Source: Sphingomonas hominis
GTDB taxonomy: Bacteria; Pseudomonadota; Alphaproteobacteria; Sphingomonadales; Sphingomonadaceae
Direction: 5' to 3'
Assembly: GCF_013328205.1 (NCBI RefSeq)
Contig: NZ_JABULH010000002.1
Span: 434,001 to 498,000 of the forward strand
DNA length: 64,000 nt
Below the pieces are notes generated by a model. It was not told the DNA's origin. It ran no database searches and saw only the letters and a list, made by a program, of their open reading frames with translations. The translations under genes were made by a program, and so were the position numbers. Position 1 is the stretch's first letter. The number at the start of each line of letters is the position of its first letter. Positions 51,807-60,420 of the stretch are shown in pieces.

Positions 51807-52760
51807 ATGCCGGCCGTCTTTCTGACCATCGATACCGAATTCGCGTGGCGGCACCATGCCGCCGGGCTGGATGCGGCGACGATCCACACGCGATCGGTCG
51901 AGCCTGCGGGCGTGGGGCTGGCGTGGCAGCTCGCGGTGCTGGCGCGGGCGGGATTGAAGGCGACGTTCTTCGTCGATCCGCTGCCGGCGCTGATCTATGG
52001 CGCGGAATGGGCGCGGCGGATGGTCGAGCCGGTGCTGGCGGCGGGGCAGGAGGTGCAGCTCCACTGCCATCCCAACTGGATCGGCGCGGTGGCGGGCGAC
52101 CGGGGCGCGGCGCATGGCGCGTTCGAGCTGATCGACCTGTCTGCCGATCGCCAGCGTGTGGTGCTGGCTCGCGCGATCGACCTGCTGATGGCGGCGGGTG
52201 CGCCGCGGCCGGTGGCGTTTCGCGCGGGCAGCTATTCGGCCAACGACGAGACCTTGTGTGCGCTTGCCGCACTGGGACTGGCGTATGACAGCAGCCACAA
52301 TGGCGCGCATCATCCGTGGCCGAGCGCGATCGCGCTCGATCCGGCGCAGATCGCGCCGGTCGTGCGGCGCGGGGTGGTCGAGGTGCCGGTGACGGTGATC
52401 GAGGATCGGCCGGGCTGCTGGCGCAATTTCCAGATCTGCGCGCTGTCGACGCGCGAGATGCGCGCGGCGATCGACCATGCGGCGGCGCAGGATCACGCCG
52501 CGGTGACGATCGTCGGGCACAGTTTCGAGCTGGCGAACCGCGCCGGCACCGCACCCAACCGCGTCCACGTCCACCGGTTCGAGGCGCTGTGCGCGATGCT
52601 GGCGGAGCGGCGAGACGTGGCGCCGACGTGTCACTTCGCCGACCGCCCCGCGCTGCCGCTGGGGCAAGGCGACCGCCCGCTCGCGCCCGACGCGTTTCGG
52701 CTGCGCTGGCGGCAGGCGGAACAGCTCTGGTCGACGCTGGTGGCGGAGCGTGCGGCGTGA
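51807..52760 (+). CDS. Polysaccharide deacetylase-fold protein
   Basis: 317 residues. NodB-like features: MPAVFLTIDTEFAW (the first metal/base Asp), KATFFVDPLPALI, VQLHCHPNWIG (H-x-H-P metal pair) and FRAGSYSANDETLCALAALGLAYDSS, with VTIVGHSFELANR near the end. It resembles WbmS/WalW-like deacetylases encoded with surface polysaccharide genes. No signal peptide. It overlaps the GNAT-like gene downstream by 4 nt (GTGA), so the two probably modify the same product. Confidence 0.85.
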   Translation: MPAVFLTIDTEFAWRHHAAGLDAATIHTRSVEPAGVGLAWQLAVLARAGLKATFFVDPLPALIYGAEWARRMVEPVLAAGQEVQLHCHPNWIGAVAGDRGAAHGAFELIDLSADRQRVVLARAIDLLMAAGAPRPVAFRAGSYSANDETLCALAALGLAYDSSHNGAHHPWPSAIALDPAQIAPVVRRGVVEVPVTVIEDRPGCWRNFQICALSTREMRAAIDHAAAQDHAAVTIVGHSFELANRAGTAPNRVHVHRFEALCAMLAERRDVAPTCHFADRPALPLGQGDRPLAPDAFRLRWRQAEQLWSTLVAERAA

Positions 52761-53638
52761 GCGCGAGCGCGCTGAAGCTGCAGGTCGGCGCGCGCACGCT
52801 GGCCAGCTTTCCGCGTCGGCTGGTGCGCGTGGCGTGGTCGCTGGAGCAGGTGCTGGCGGCGAGTGGGCCGGTGCTGCCCGCCTTGGCGGACGCCGATGAC
52901 GGCTATCTCGTCACCTCGCTGCCCGAAGGGGTCGCGCTCGACGCGGGCGGGTTGCGCTTCGTGCGGCAGCGCTACGTGCGTTACTACGTCGATCTGGCAG
53001 GCGGGCGCGCGGCGTGGGCGGCGGGGCTGTCGGGGCAGGCGCGGTCGGGGTTGAAGCGCAAGGCGAAGAAGCTGGCGGCGGCGAACGGTGGCGTGCTCGA
53101 CGTGCGGCGTTATCGATCGGCCGAGGAGATGGCGGTGTTCCATCCGCTTGCGCGGCGCGTGTCGGCGACGACGTATCAGGAGCGGTTGCTCGGGTCCGGG
53201 CTGCCCGAGGATGCGGCGGGGCTGGTCGCGGCGGCGGCGCAGGACTGGGCGCGTGCGTGGTTGCTGTTCCTGGGCGACGCGCCGATTGCCTATCTGTGGT
53301 GCGGGGCGGACGGCGACACGCTGCGCTACGATTATGTCGGGCACGATCCGGCGTATCACGCACTGTCGCCGGGTAGCGTGTTGATGGGCGAGGCGCTGGG
53401 TGACCTGTTCGCCGATTGCTTCCGCTGGTTCGACTTCACCGAAGGCGAGGGGCAGCACAAGCGTGGGCTGGCGAGCGGCGGGGTGGTGTGCCACGATTTG
53501 CTGCTGCTGCGCCCGACGATCGCCAACCGGGCGGCGGTGGCGGCGGTCGGCGGGTTCGATGCGGCGATGGCTGTGGCGAAGCGGTGGGGCGAGACGCCGG
53601 CGTTGAAGGGGATTGCGCAGCGGGTGCGGCGGGCGTGA
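52757..53638 (+). CDS. GNAT/FemAB-like acyltransferase (BioF2-like domain)
   Basis: 293 residues from GTG 52757. Pattern of the CelD/BioF2-like GNAT group: LSGQARSGLKRKAKKLAAANGGVLDVRRYRSAEEMAVFHPLARRVSATTYQERLLGSGLPED, WLLFLGDAPIAYLWCGADGDTLRYDYVGHDPAYHALSPGSVLMGEALGDLF and WFDFTEGEGQHKRGLASG. Members transfer acyl or aminoacyl groups in exopolysaccharide and cell-wall pathways. The frame reading further upstream is a shadow of the deacetylase; the GTGA overlap sets the start. Confidence 0.85.
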   Translation: MSASALKLQVGARTLASFPRRLVRVAWSLEQVLAASGPVLPALADADDGYLVTSLPEGVALDAGGLRFVRQRYVRYYVDLAGGRAAWAAGLSGQARSGLKRKAKKLAAANGGVLDVRRYRSAEEMAVFHPLARRVSATTYQERLLGSGLPEDAAGLVAAAAQDWARAWLLFLGDAPIAYLWCGADGDTLRYDYVGHDPAYHALSPGSVLMGEALGDLFADCFRWFDFTEGEGQHKRGLASGGVVCHDLLLLRPTIANRAAVAAVGGFDAAMAVAKRWGETPALKGIAQRVRRA

Positions 53639-53651
53639 GCTGCCGTTTCTC

Positions 53652-53740
53652 TACTCCCTGACAAGGAGGGATGGGGGTAAGTCGCAGCGTTCCGCGTCGG
53701 TCGACCTATCCCCAGCCCCTCCCTTCCAGGGAGGGAGTGA
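53652..53740. repeat. CCCCTCCC palindrome (family B), diverged copy
   Basis: ACTCCCTGACAAGGAGGGAT then GGGGGTAAGT at the left, CCTATCCCCAGCCCCTCCC then TTCCAGGGAGGG at the right: both arms of family B in the order opposite to 41691-41799. It lies between the GNAT gene and recO. Confidence 0.75.
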
Positions 53741-53782
53741 TGGTGCCGTGACCCGCCGCGCCTCGCATCCTATCTAGCGAAC

Positions 53783-54514
53783 ATGCACCTCGTCGCCGAT
53801 GCCATTGTCCTGTCCGTGCGTGCGCATGGCGAGCATGGGGCGGTAGTGCGCGGCTTCACGCGGGAGGCGGGGGTGTGGCCGGGCTACGTGCGCGGTGGGC
53901 ATTCGCGGCGGCTGCGGCCGATCCTGCAACCGACCAATCTGGTGCGGGCCGAGTGGCGCGCGCGGACCGACGAGCAATTGCCCGCGCTGACGGTTGAATT
54001 GATCCACAGCCGCGCAGCGATGTACGCCGCGGCGCTGCCGGCGGCGGCGCTGGAGTGGCTGGCGGCGCTGACCGCGGCGGCGCTGCCCGAGGCGCAATCC
54101 TATCCTCGCTTGCACGATGCGCTGTCGGGCGTGCTCGACGCGGTGGAGGCGGCGCCGACCGCGAAAGGGTGGGCGGGGGCGCTGGCGCGGTACGAGCTGC
54201 TGCTGCTCGCCGAGCTGGGCTTCGGGCTCGACCTGTCGGCGTGTGTCGCGACCGGGGCAGTCGATGATCTCGCCTTCGTCAGTCCCAAGAGCGGTGGGGC
54301 GGTGAGCCGGGCGGCGGCAGTCGGGTATGAGGCGCGGCTGCTGCGATTGCCGGCGTTCCTGCACGAAGGCGGCGAGGCGAGGTGGGACGAGGTGATCGAC
54401 GCGCTGGCGATCACCGGCCATTTCATCGAGCGCGACGTGCTGGTCGATCGGCGGCGCGAATTGTTGTCGGCGCGCGATCGGCTGCTCGATCGGTTGAAAA
54501 GGGCGGTTGCCTGA
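53783..54514 (+). CDS. recO: DNA repair protein RecO
   Basis: RecO works with RecF/RecR to load RecA at gaps. 243 residues: N-terminal OB fold ([57 protein letters not shown]), then the helical domain ([45 protein letters not shown]). The zinc-site cysteines of some RecO proteins are absent, as in many proteobacteria. leuB follows 28 nt downstream in the same direction. Confidence 0.93.
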   Translation: MHLVADAIVLSVRAHGEHGAVVRGFTREAGVWPGYVRGGHSRRLRPILQPTNLVRAEWRARTDEQLPALTVELIHSRAAMYAAALPAAALEWLAALTAAALPEAQSYPRLHDALSGVLDAVEAAPTAKGWAGALARYELLLLAELGFGLDLSACVATGAVDDLAFVSPKSGGAVSRAAAVGYEARLLRLPAFLHEGGEARWDEVIDALAITGHFIERDVLVDRRRELLSARDRLLDRLKRAVA

Positions 54515-54542
54515 GCCGGCACCGCTTGCCATGCGGAGGTGC

Positions 54543-55592
54543 ATGAGCACGCCCCTGATCGCGATCCTCGCCGGCGACGGCATCGGCCCCGAAGTCACCG
54601 CGGAGGCGCGGCGCGTGCTCGACGCGCTCGGGCTCGATCTGACGTTCGAGGAAGCGCTGGTCGGCGGTGCGGCGTACCGGGCGAGCGGGCATCCGCTGCC
54701 GGCGGCGACGCTCGATTTGGCGCGGCGGGCTGACGCGATCCTGTTCGGCGCGGTGGGTGATCCGGCGTGCGACACGCTGGAGCGTGCGCTGCGTCCGGAG
54801 CAGGCGATCCTGGGGTTGCGCAAGGAGTTGCGCACCTTTGCCAACCTGCGCCCGGCGCGGATCTTCGAAGGGCTGGAGGACGCCTCGACGCTCAAGCCCG
54901 AGGTGGCGCGCGCGATCGACCTGGTGATCGTGCGCGAGTTGAACGGCGACGTTTATTTCGGCGAGAAGGGCCGGCGGACGAATGCGGCGGGCCTGCGCGA
55001 GGGCCACGACCTGATGCGCTACGACGAGGACGAGGTGCGGCGGATCGCGAGGGTCGGGTTCGAGACCGCGGCCAAGCGGCGTGGCAAGCTCTGCTCGGTC
55101 GACAAGGCGAACGTGCTGGAAACCTCGCAATTGTGGCGCGACGTGGTGATCGAGGTGGCGGCGGATTATCCGACGGTCGAGTTGACCCACATGTACGTCG
55201 ATAATGCGGCGATGCAGTTGGTGCGGAACCCGGGCGCGTTCGACACGATCGTGACGGGCAATCTGTTCGGCGACATATTGTCGGATCAGGCGAGCATGTG
55301 CGTCGGATCGATCGGGATGCTGCCGTCCGCGTCGATGGATGCGGGCGGCAAGGGATTGTACGAGCCGATCCACGGTTCCGCGCCCGATATCGCGGGGCAG
55401 GGCAAGGCGAACCCGTGCGCGGCGATCCTGTCGGCGGCGATGATGCTGCGCCACTCGTTGGGGCAGGCGGCGGCGGCGGACCGGGTTGAGGCGGCGGTTG
55501 CGGCGGCGCTCAGGGCAGGGGTGCGCACGCCCGATCTTGGCGGCGACGCATCGACGCGCGCGATGGGCGACGCGGTGCTCGCCGCGCTGTAA
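54543..55592 (+). CDS. leuB: 3-isopropylmalate dehydrogenase
   Basis: Third step of leucine synthesis, NAD-dependent oxidative decarboxylation. 349 residues: [130 protein letters not shown] and [33 protein letters not shown] 54543 has GGAGG 5 nt upstream, which decides the start. leuCD are not adjacent. Confidence 0.97.
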   Translation: MSTPLIAILAGDGIGPEVTAEARRVLDALGLDLTFEEALVGGAAYRASGHPLPAATLDLARRADAILFGAVGDPACDTLERALRPEQAILGLRKELRTFANLRPARIFEGLEDASTLKPEVARAIDLVIVRELNGDVYFGEKGRRTNAAGLREGHDLMRYDEDEVRRIARVGFETAAKRRGKLCSVDKANVLETSQLWRDVVIEVAADYPTVELTHMYVDNAAMQLVRNPGAFDTIVTGNLFGDILSDQASMCVGSIGMLPSASMDAGGKGLYEPIHGSAPDIAGQGKANPCAAILSAAMMLRHSLGQAAAADRVEAAVAAALRAGVRTPDLGGDASTRAMGDAVLAAL

Positions 55593-55598
55593 ACGCGC

Positions 55599-55683
55599 GA
55601 AAGGTCACGCGAAGGTCACGCCAATGCGCGTCGTTGCGCGGGTTGGTCGGCGTGGAAGGTCACGCGAAGGTCACACCAAGGCG
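55599..55683 (+). repeat. Paired GAAGGTCAC direct repeats (two units)
   Basis: Units 55599-55628 and 55654-55683, each with two GAAGGTCAC/AAAGGTCAC words at an 11-bp step and a CCAA tail, matching 9367-9438. Starts 6 nt after the leuB stop. Confidence 0.8.
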
Positions 55684-55740
55684 GGTGCTTTGACGGTCGC
55701 GAACTTGACCCCATTGCGTCGGTGACCGGCCAAGACTGCC

Positions 55741-55821
55741 GTCATCCCGGACTTGATCCGGGGTCCTGCTTTCTTGGAGTGAGACGTAGAAGCGCGGCCC
55801 CGGATCAAGTCCGGGGCGACG
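55741..55821. repeat. REP-like palindrome (family A)
   Basis: GTCATCCCGGACTTGATCC ... GGATCAAGTCCGGGGCGAC. Arms are near-perfect complements of each other over about 18 bp. Confidence 0.85.
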
Positions 55822-55968
55822 AGGGGATAAGTGTAAGCGCTGGAGTTCGGGGCGGGTCGCGGCGCTTCTGTCCGGTGGGTGTTGTGCGGCCGGGTCAAAG
55901 AGCAGTGGGCGGCTCGGCCGCGCGACGCGGGACCTAGCGTTGTACCGGTCTGTAGGACAGCCCGCGCG

Positions 55969-57213
55969 TCACACCCAGCTGGCGAACCAGGTCCAGCGGC
56001 GAAAGGCGCCGGCGTCGGTCAGTGGCTCGGCGCAGAGCACCGGGAGAAAATAGACCAGCAGCGCGAAGCAGACGAGCAGGTAGAGCTCGTCCCAGCCGCG
56101 CAAGGCCGCGCGCCAGTGGTCGAGCGCGACTGCGAGCGCGACCGTGAGGAAGATGCCGCTGGGATAGTAATAATAATAGAAGCCGAGCGATTTCGGGATC
56201 AGTGCCCAGATCAGCAGGCTACCCACCCACAGCATTGCGGGGGCGAGCAGGCGGGCCGAGTCGGTCTTGACCCAGGCCCAGAACAGCGCGGCGACCGCGA
56301 CCAGCCCGCCCCACATGATCGCGGGGTTGCCGATCATCCAGATCCCGCGCTGTACCCCGTCGACGGGTTCGTAGAGGTACCAGATCGGGCGCTTCATCAG
56401 CGGCCAGGTCCACCAGTTCGACTGATAGGTGTGCGGCGGCAGCACCTGCGTCTGGCGCGCGTACATCTCCCATTGAAACGGGATCAGCCGCGAAAGCGTG
56501 AGCGGATCGGTGGTGTAGAAGAAGGCCGGCGCAAAGGTGAGGAAGTAGGTGCCGACCGAGACGAGCCCGAGCAGCGCGATCGCGATCGCGGGGTTCATGC
56601 CGGGCCAGCGGTCGAGGTGACGGTGGCGCAGGCGAAGGTAGCTGACGGCGGCGAAGGCGACGTAGGGGGCAGCAGTCCACTTGCACGCGGTGGCGAGGCC
56701 GAGCAGCGCGGCGCCCAGGCACCAGCGCCCATAGCCCGGGTGGCGCATCGACCAGGTCAGCACGACGATCCCCCATAGCAGGAACGCCGCCAGAAAGGTG
56801 TCGAGCATCGCGATGCGCGCCTGGACGTAGACGGTGAACGACAGCAGCGCGAGCGCGGCGCCGATCAGGCTGGCGCGCAGGCGGCCGGTCAGCAGGTGGA
56901 CGAGCGCGAACACGCCCGCGATCGTCGCCGCGCCCGCCAGCGTCGAGGCGAAGCGCCAGCCGAACGGCTCGTCGCCGAGCCAGCGAAGCGACAGCGCGAT
57001 CAGCTCCTTGGCGAGCAGCGGATGCTCGATGTTGGTCGGGCCGGATAGGTCGCGCAGCGCGCGTGCGGCGGGGAGATAGTGGACCTCGTCGAACACGGGC
57101 TTGTTCGGGACGGAGAGGCGGAGGAGGAAGACCAGCTCGCTCGCCAGCGCGACGAGCGCGCCGATGAGTAACGGTTGGGTGAGCGGTCGTGTGCGGGAGT
57201 TAGGGTCGGCCAC
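55969..57213 (-). CDS. PMT-family (protein O-mannosyltransferase-like) glycosyltransferase
   Basis: 414 residues, about ten membrane helices. The first periplasmic loop carries KPVFDEVHYLPAARALRDLSGPTNIEHPLLAKELIAL, with the D-E catalytic pair and EHPPLGK-like motif of dolichyl-phosphate-mannose transferases (GT39/PMT). Later: MHPGYGRWCLGAALLGLATACKWTAAPYVA and LPPHTYQSNWWTWPLMKRPIWYLYEPVDG, also PMT-like. It transfers a sugar from a polyprenyl-phosphate carrier to an exported protein or glycan; acceptor unknown. Confidence 0.85.
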   Translation of the reverse strand: MADPNSRTRPLTQPLLIGALVALASELVFLLRLSVPNKPVFDEVHYLPAARALRDLSGPTNIEHPLLAKELIALSLRWLGDEPFGWRFASTLAGAATIAGVFALVHLLTGRLRASLIGAALALLSFTVYVQARIAMLDTFLAAFLLWGIVVLTWSMRHPGYGRWCLGAALLGLATACKWTAAPYVAFAAVSYLRLRHRHLDRWPGMNPAIAIALLGLVSVGTYFLTFAPAFFYTTDPLTLSRLIPFQWEMYARQTQVLPPHTYQSNWWTWPLMKRPIWYLYEPVDGVQRGIWMIGNPAIMWGGLVAVAALFWAWVKTDSARLLAPAMLWVGSLLIWALIPKSLGFYYYYYPSGIFLTVALAVALDHWRAALRGWDELYLLVCFALLVYFLPVLCAEPLTDAGAFRRWTWFASWV

Positions 57214-57327
57214 CTGGCTTCTCTCACCCGCGGGGCGGTGGCGGGCAAGCGGGAAGTGGATCGATGGCGGGAGCGAGCGGCCGGCTGTTCCTCATCGCTC
57301 AGGAGAAGCCGTGTGGAGGCGTGATGG

Positions 57328-57347
57328 ATCCCCGCCTTCGCGGGGAT
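57328..57347. repeat. Short dispersed hairpin before metZ
   Basis: ATCCCCG-CCTTCG-CGGGGAT, a perfect 7-bp stem followed by GACGGAGGG. This sequence type is a common dispersed intergenic hairpin in proteobacteria. It lies about 65 nt before the metZ start; I see no SAM-binding riboswitch core in the leader. Confidence 0.6.
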
Positions 57348-57412
57348 GACGGAGGGAAGGTCTAAGGGGGGAGGGGTTGAGAAAGCCGGCCCGCGCGGGC
57401 ATGGCGTGCGCC

Positions 57413-58618
57413 ATGAAGCGTCGCACTGGCCAGGACCGTTCGATCACGCAGACTTGGCGTCCCGCTACCCAGGCGATCCGCGGCGGCACCGCGCGATCGG
57501 AATGGGGCGAGACGAGCGAGGCGTTGTTCCTTACCTCGGGCTATAGCTACGACCGGGCGGAGGATGCTGCGGCGCGCTTCGCGGGCGAGCAGGCGGGCAT
57601 GACCTACTCGCGGCTGCAGAACCCCACGGTCGAGATGCTGGAAGAACGCATTGCGCTGCTCGAAGGTGCGGAAGCGTGCCGGACGATGGCGACCGGCATG
57701 GCGGCGATGACCGCGGTGCTGTTGTGCCAGCTCGAACAGGGCGATCACGTGGTGGCGGGGCGCGCGGCGTTCGGGTCGTGCCGCTGGTTGACCGACACGC
57801 TGCTGCCAAAATTCGGCATCCAGACGACGATCGTCGACGCGCGCGACCCGCAACAATTCGTCGACGCAGTCCGGCCCGAGACGAAGGTGTTCTTCTTCGA
57901 GACGCCCGCCAATCCGACGATGGACGTGGTCGACCTGCGCGCCGTCTGCGGTATCGCGCGCGAGCGGGGCATCCGCAGCGTGGTCGACAATGCATTCGCG
58001 ACGCCGGCGCTGCAGCGGCCGATGGAGTTCGGCGCCGACATCACGGCCTATTCCGCGACCAAGATGATGGACGGACAGGGGCGCGTCTTGGCGGGCGCGG
58101 TGTGCGGGACCGCCGATTTCGTCAACAACACTTTGCTGCCGTTCACGCGCAATACCGGCCCGACCTTGTCCGCGTTCAACGCCTGGGTGGTGTTGAAGGG
58201 GCTGGAAACGCTCGACCTGCGTATCCGGCGGCAGTCGGCGTCGTCGGTGCAGGTGGGCAGCTTCATGGAAGGACGCGTGCCGCGCATCCTGCATCCTGGC
58301 CTCGCCAGCCACCCGCAGCACGAACTGGCGATGAGTCAGATGGAGGCGGCTGGGCCGATCTTCGCGTTCGAGGTCGAGGATCGCGCGCAGGCGCATGCTT
58401 TGCTCAACGCGCTGACGCTGATCGACATCTCGAACAACATCGGCGACTCGCGCTCGTTGATGACGCATCCCGCCTCGACCACGCATTTCGGTGTGGCGGA
58501 AGACAAACGCATCGAGATGGGCGTGACCGAGGGGCTGATCCGGTTGAACGTCGGGTTGGAAGACCCGCTCGACCTGATCGACGATCTCGACCAGGCGCTG
58601 CGGCAGGTCGGCCTGTGA
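57413..58618 (+). CDS. metZ: O-succinylhomoserine sulfhydrylase
   Basis: PLP enzyme making homocysteine from O-succinylhomoserine and sulfide. About 401 residues: ATQAIRGGTARSEWGETSEALFLTSGYSYDRAEDAAARFAGE, YSRLQNPTVEMLEERIALLEGAEACRTMATGMAAMTAVLLCQLEQGDHVV, FFETPANPTMDVVDLRAV, VVDNAFATPALQRP and the PLP Lys in AYSATKMMDGQGRVLAG. C-terminal NIGDSRSLMTHPASTTH and RLNVGLEDPLDLIDDLDQAL. Alternative ATG at 57401. The stop overlaps the apaG start by 4 nt. Confidence 0.92.
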   Translation: MKRRTGQDRSITQTWRPATQAIRGGTARSEWGETSEALFLTSGYSYDRAEDAAARFAGEQAGMTYSRLQNPTVEMLEERIALLEGAEACRTMATGMAAMTAVLLCQLEQGDHVVAGRAAFGSCRWLTDTLLPKFGIQTTIVDARDPQQFVDAVRPETKVFFFETPANPTMDVVDLRAVCGIARERGIRSVVDNAFATPALQRPMEFGADITAYSATKMMDGQGRVLAGAVCGTADFVNNTLLPFTRNTGPTLSAFNAWVVLKGLETLDLRIRRQSASSVQVGSFMEGRVPRILHPGLASHPQHELAMSQMEAAGPIFAFEVEDRAQAHALLNALTLIDISNNIGDSRSLMTHPASTTHFGVAEDKRIEMGVTEGLIRLNVGLEDPLDLIDDLDQALRQVGL

Positions 58619-59028
58619 CCTCACCCTTGGTGAAGTCGCTGTTCGACGTCGCGGAGACGACGCGCGGGGTGACGGTGCGCGTGTCGGTCAGTTACCTGGC
58701 CGAACAGTCGGAGCCGGCGCGCGGGCGGTGGTTCTGGGCCTATCACATCCGGATCGAGAACGAGGGACCGGGCGCGGTGCAGCTCCTTACGCGCCATTGG
58801 GTCATCACCGATGGGCGCGGCGCGCGGCACAGCGTGGAGGGTGAGGGCGTGGTCGGCGAACAGCCGGTTGTCGCCGCGGGCGCCAGCTACGATTACGTGT
58901 CGGGCTGTCCGCTAGCAACGCCGACGGGCGCGATGCAGGGCAGCTACCGCATGGTCGACGAGGCGGGCGCGGTGTTTGACGTCGCGATCCCGAAGTTCGC
59001 GCTCCACGCGCCCGCGGTGGCGGGATGA
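58615..59028 (+). CDS. apaG: ApaG-domain (DUF525) protein
   Basis: 137 residues from GTG 58615 within the metZ stop (GTGA). ApaG motifs: VRVSVSYLAEQSEPARGRWFWAYHIRIENEGPGAVQLLTRHWVITDGRG, VEGEGVVGEQPVVAAGASYDYVSGCPLATPTGAMQGSYRMVDEAG. A fibronectin-type fold whose role is unclear; in enterobacteria it sits beside apaH, here it is translationally coupled to metZ and to the LysR gene downstream. Confidence 0.93.
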   Translation: MTSPLVKSLFDVAETTRGVTVRVSVSYLAEQSEPARGRWFWAYHIRIENEGPGAVQLLTRHWVITDGRGARHSVEGEGVVGEQPVVAAGASYDYVSGCPLATPTGAMQGSYRMVDEAGAVFDVAIPKFALHAPAVAG

Positions 59029-59816
59029 AGCGGACGCATCTGCCGCTGAACGGTCTGCGCGTGCTCGATGCTGCCGCGCGGCACCTGTCGTTCACGCGCG
59101 CGGCGGACGAGCTGGCGGTGACGCCGGCGGCGGTCGGTCAGCAGGTCCGCGCGCTGGAGGATACATTGGGCGTGGTGCTGTTCCGGCGCACGACCAAGGG
59201 GCTGGAGCTGACCGACGAGGCGGCGGCGGCGCTGGGACCCTTGCGCGCCGGCTTCCTCCACTTCGAGGAAGCGGTGCGCGCGATGCAGGCGGGGCAATCG
59301 TCCAAGTCGCTGACGATCGCGGCGCCGCGCGACCTGACCGAGAAGTGGCTGCTGCCGCGGCTCGCCGAGATCGCGGGCGGTGATCCCGATCTGCGTTTCT
59401 CGCTGGTGGTGGCGGACGAGGCGGTGGATTTTACCGAGGCTAACCTCGACCTTGCGATCCGCTGGGGCGAGGGGCCGGGCGCGCTGGAGGGCGAGGCGAT
59501 CGAGAGCGACGGGCTGGTGACGCTCGAGCGGCCGGGCGGCGGGGCGGACACGGTGATCGCGTGGCCGGGCTCGCCCGAGGGTGCGGCGACGCCAGTGGTG
59601 CGCGTCGGCGACGCGGGGCTCGCGATTGACGCGGCAGCGGCGGGGCTGGGGCGCGCGATTGTGCCCGAACTGCTCGCGGCGCGCGATGTGGCGGAGGCGC
59701 GGGTCGCGGTGGTGGGCGCGGCGCAGCCGTCGCGGTTGGGTTACTGGCTGGTCGCGCCGACGCCGCAGTGGCGGCAGCGCAAGGTGCAGGCGCTGGTCGA
59801 GGCGCTGGCGGGGTAG
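59025..59816 (+). CDS. LysR-family transcription regulator (GcvA-like)
   Basis: 263 residues. Winged helix: LPLNGLRVLDAAARHLSFTRAADELAVTPAAVGQQVRALEDTLGVVLFRRTTKGLELTDEA, close to GcvA/AmpR (first line LNGLRVFEAAARH). The effector domain is short (about 170 residues against the usual 200). Start ATG 59025 overlaps the apaG stop by 4 nt. It may regulate the metZ-apaG operon it belongs to. Confidence 0.9.
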   Translation: MKRTHLPLNGLRVLDAAARHLSFTRAADELAVTPAAVGQQVRALEDTLGVVLFRRTTKGLELTDEAAAALGPLRAGFLHFEEAVRAMQAGQSSKSLTIAAPRDLTEKWLLPRLAEIAGGDPDLRFSLVVADEAVDFTEANLDLAIRWGEGPGALEGEAIESDGLVTLERPGGGADTVIAWPGSPEGAATPVVRVGDAGLAIDAAAAGLGRAIVPELLAARDVAEARVAVVGAAQPSRLGYWLVAPTPQWRQRKVQALVEALAG

Positions 59817-59860
59817 GCTGGGGTGCGGCGGGCGGCCAGCGGTAGCCTATCTCTCCACTC

Positions 59861-59944
59861 GTCACCCCGGACTTGATCCGGGGACCCGCTTCTTAACCAG
59901 CGTGGAGAAGACAGCGGGATCCCGGGTCGAGCCCGGGATGACGG
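59861..59944. repeat. REP-like palindrome (family A)
   Basis: GTCACCCCGGACTTGATCC ... GCGGGATCCCGGGTCGAGC then CCGGGATGACGG, between the convergent lysR and helical-protein genes. Confidence 0.85.
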
Positions 59945-59977
59945 GAGTGGGGGCGGGGTTAGCCGCCCCCGTGCAGC

Positions 59978-60355
59978 TTACTTCTTGCGCGCGCGCTTCG
60001 GGGCGGCGGCGGCTTCCTTGTCTTCTTCCTCGTCGTGCTCTTCTTCACCGGCCTCGGTCAGCGCCTCGCCGAGCGCCTTGAGCTTGTCCTGCGACTTGTC
60101 GGCCTTGTCGGCGATCTTGGTGGTGGCGGCGCCCAGGCGGTGGAGCAGCGCGTGGACGCGGTCGGCATCGGGCTCGTCCTTCTCCAACTGCTTGCGCAGC
60201 GAGGTGAGGTCGCGAAGGATGCCCTTTGCGCCGGCCACGTCGGTGTCGGCGAGTGCTGCTTCCCAATCCTCGATCATGTCGGCGCCCTTGGCGGGCTTGG
60301 TCGCGTCGAGACCGCGATTGATCGCGTTCATCGTTCCAGCAAATTTGACGGCCAT
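59978..60355 (-). CDS. Conserved helical protein with acidic/basic tail
   Basis: 125 residues. Predicted helices: MNAINRGLDATKPAKGADMIEDWEAALADTDVAGAKGILRDLTSLRKQLEKDEPDADRVHALLHRLGAATTKIADKADKSQDKLKALGEAL, then an acidic run EEEHDEEEDKE and a basic end PKRARKK. No domain I can name. Cytoplasmic by composition; the tail resembles those of nucleic-acid-associated proteins, but that is only a resemblance. Similar proteins exist in sphingomonads as far as I recall. Confidence 0.6.
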   Translation of the reverse strand: MAVKFAGTMNAINRGLDATKPAKGADMIEDWEAALADTDVAGAKGILRDLTSLRKQLEKDEPDADRVHALLHRLGAATTKIADKADKSQDKLKALGEALTEAGEEEHDEEEDKEAAAAPKRARKK

Positions 60356-60420
60356 GTGGACGAATGCTCCTGCGGGCGGATGCCCGAGCGAGTAAACGGC
60401 GTTCGTAACCTAAGTGTCCG

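Larger units (their letters stand above)
55593..55968. other. Gene-free interval between leuB and a glycosyltransferase
   Basis: 376 bp with two GAAGGTCAC units (55599-55683) and a family A REP-like palindrome (55741-55821). Nothing recognisable in 55822-55968; leuB and the glycosyltransferase gene converge here. Confidence 0.8.

Noticed and set aside
57214-57412. SAM riboswitch in the metZ leader
   Set aside because: The leader shows only a common dispersed hairpin; I could not find a conserved SAM-binding core or pseudoknot pairing.
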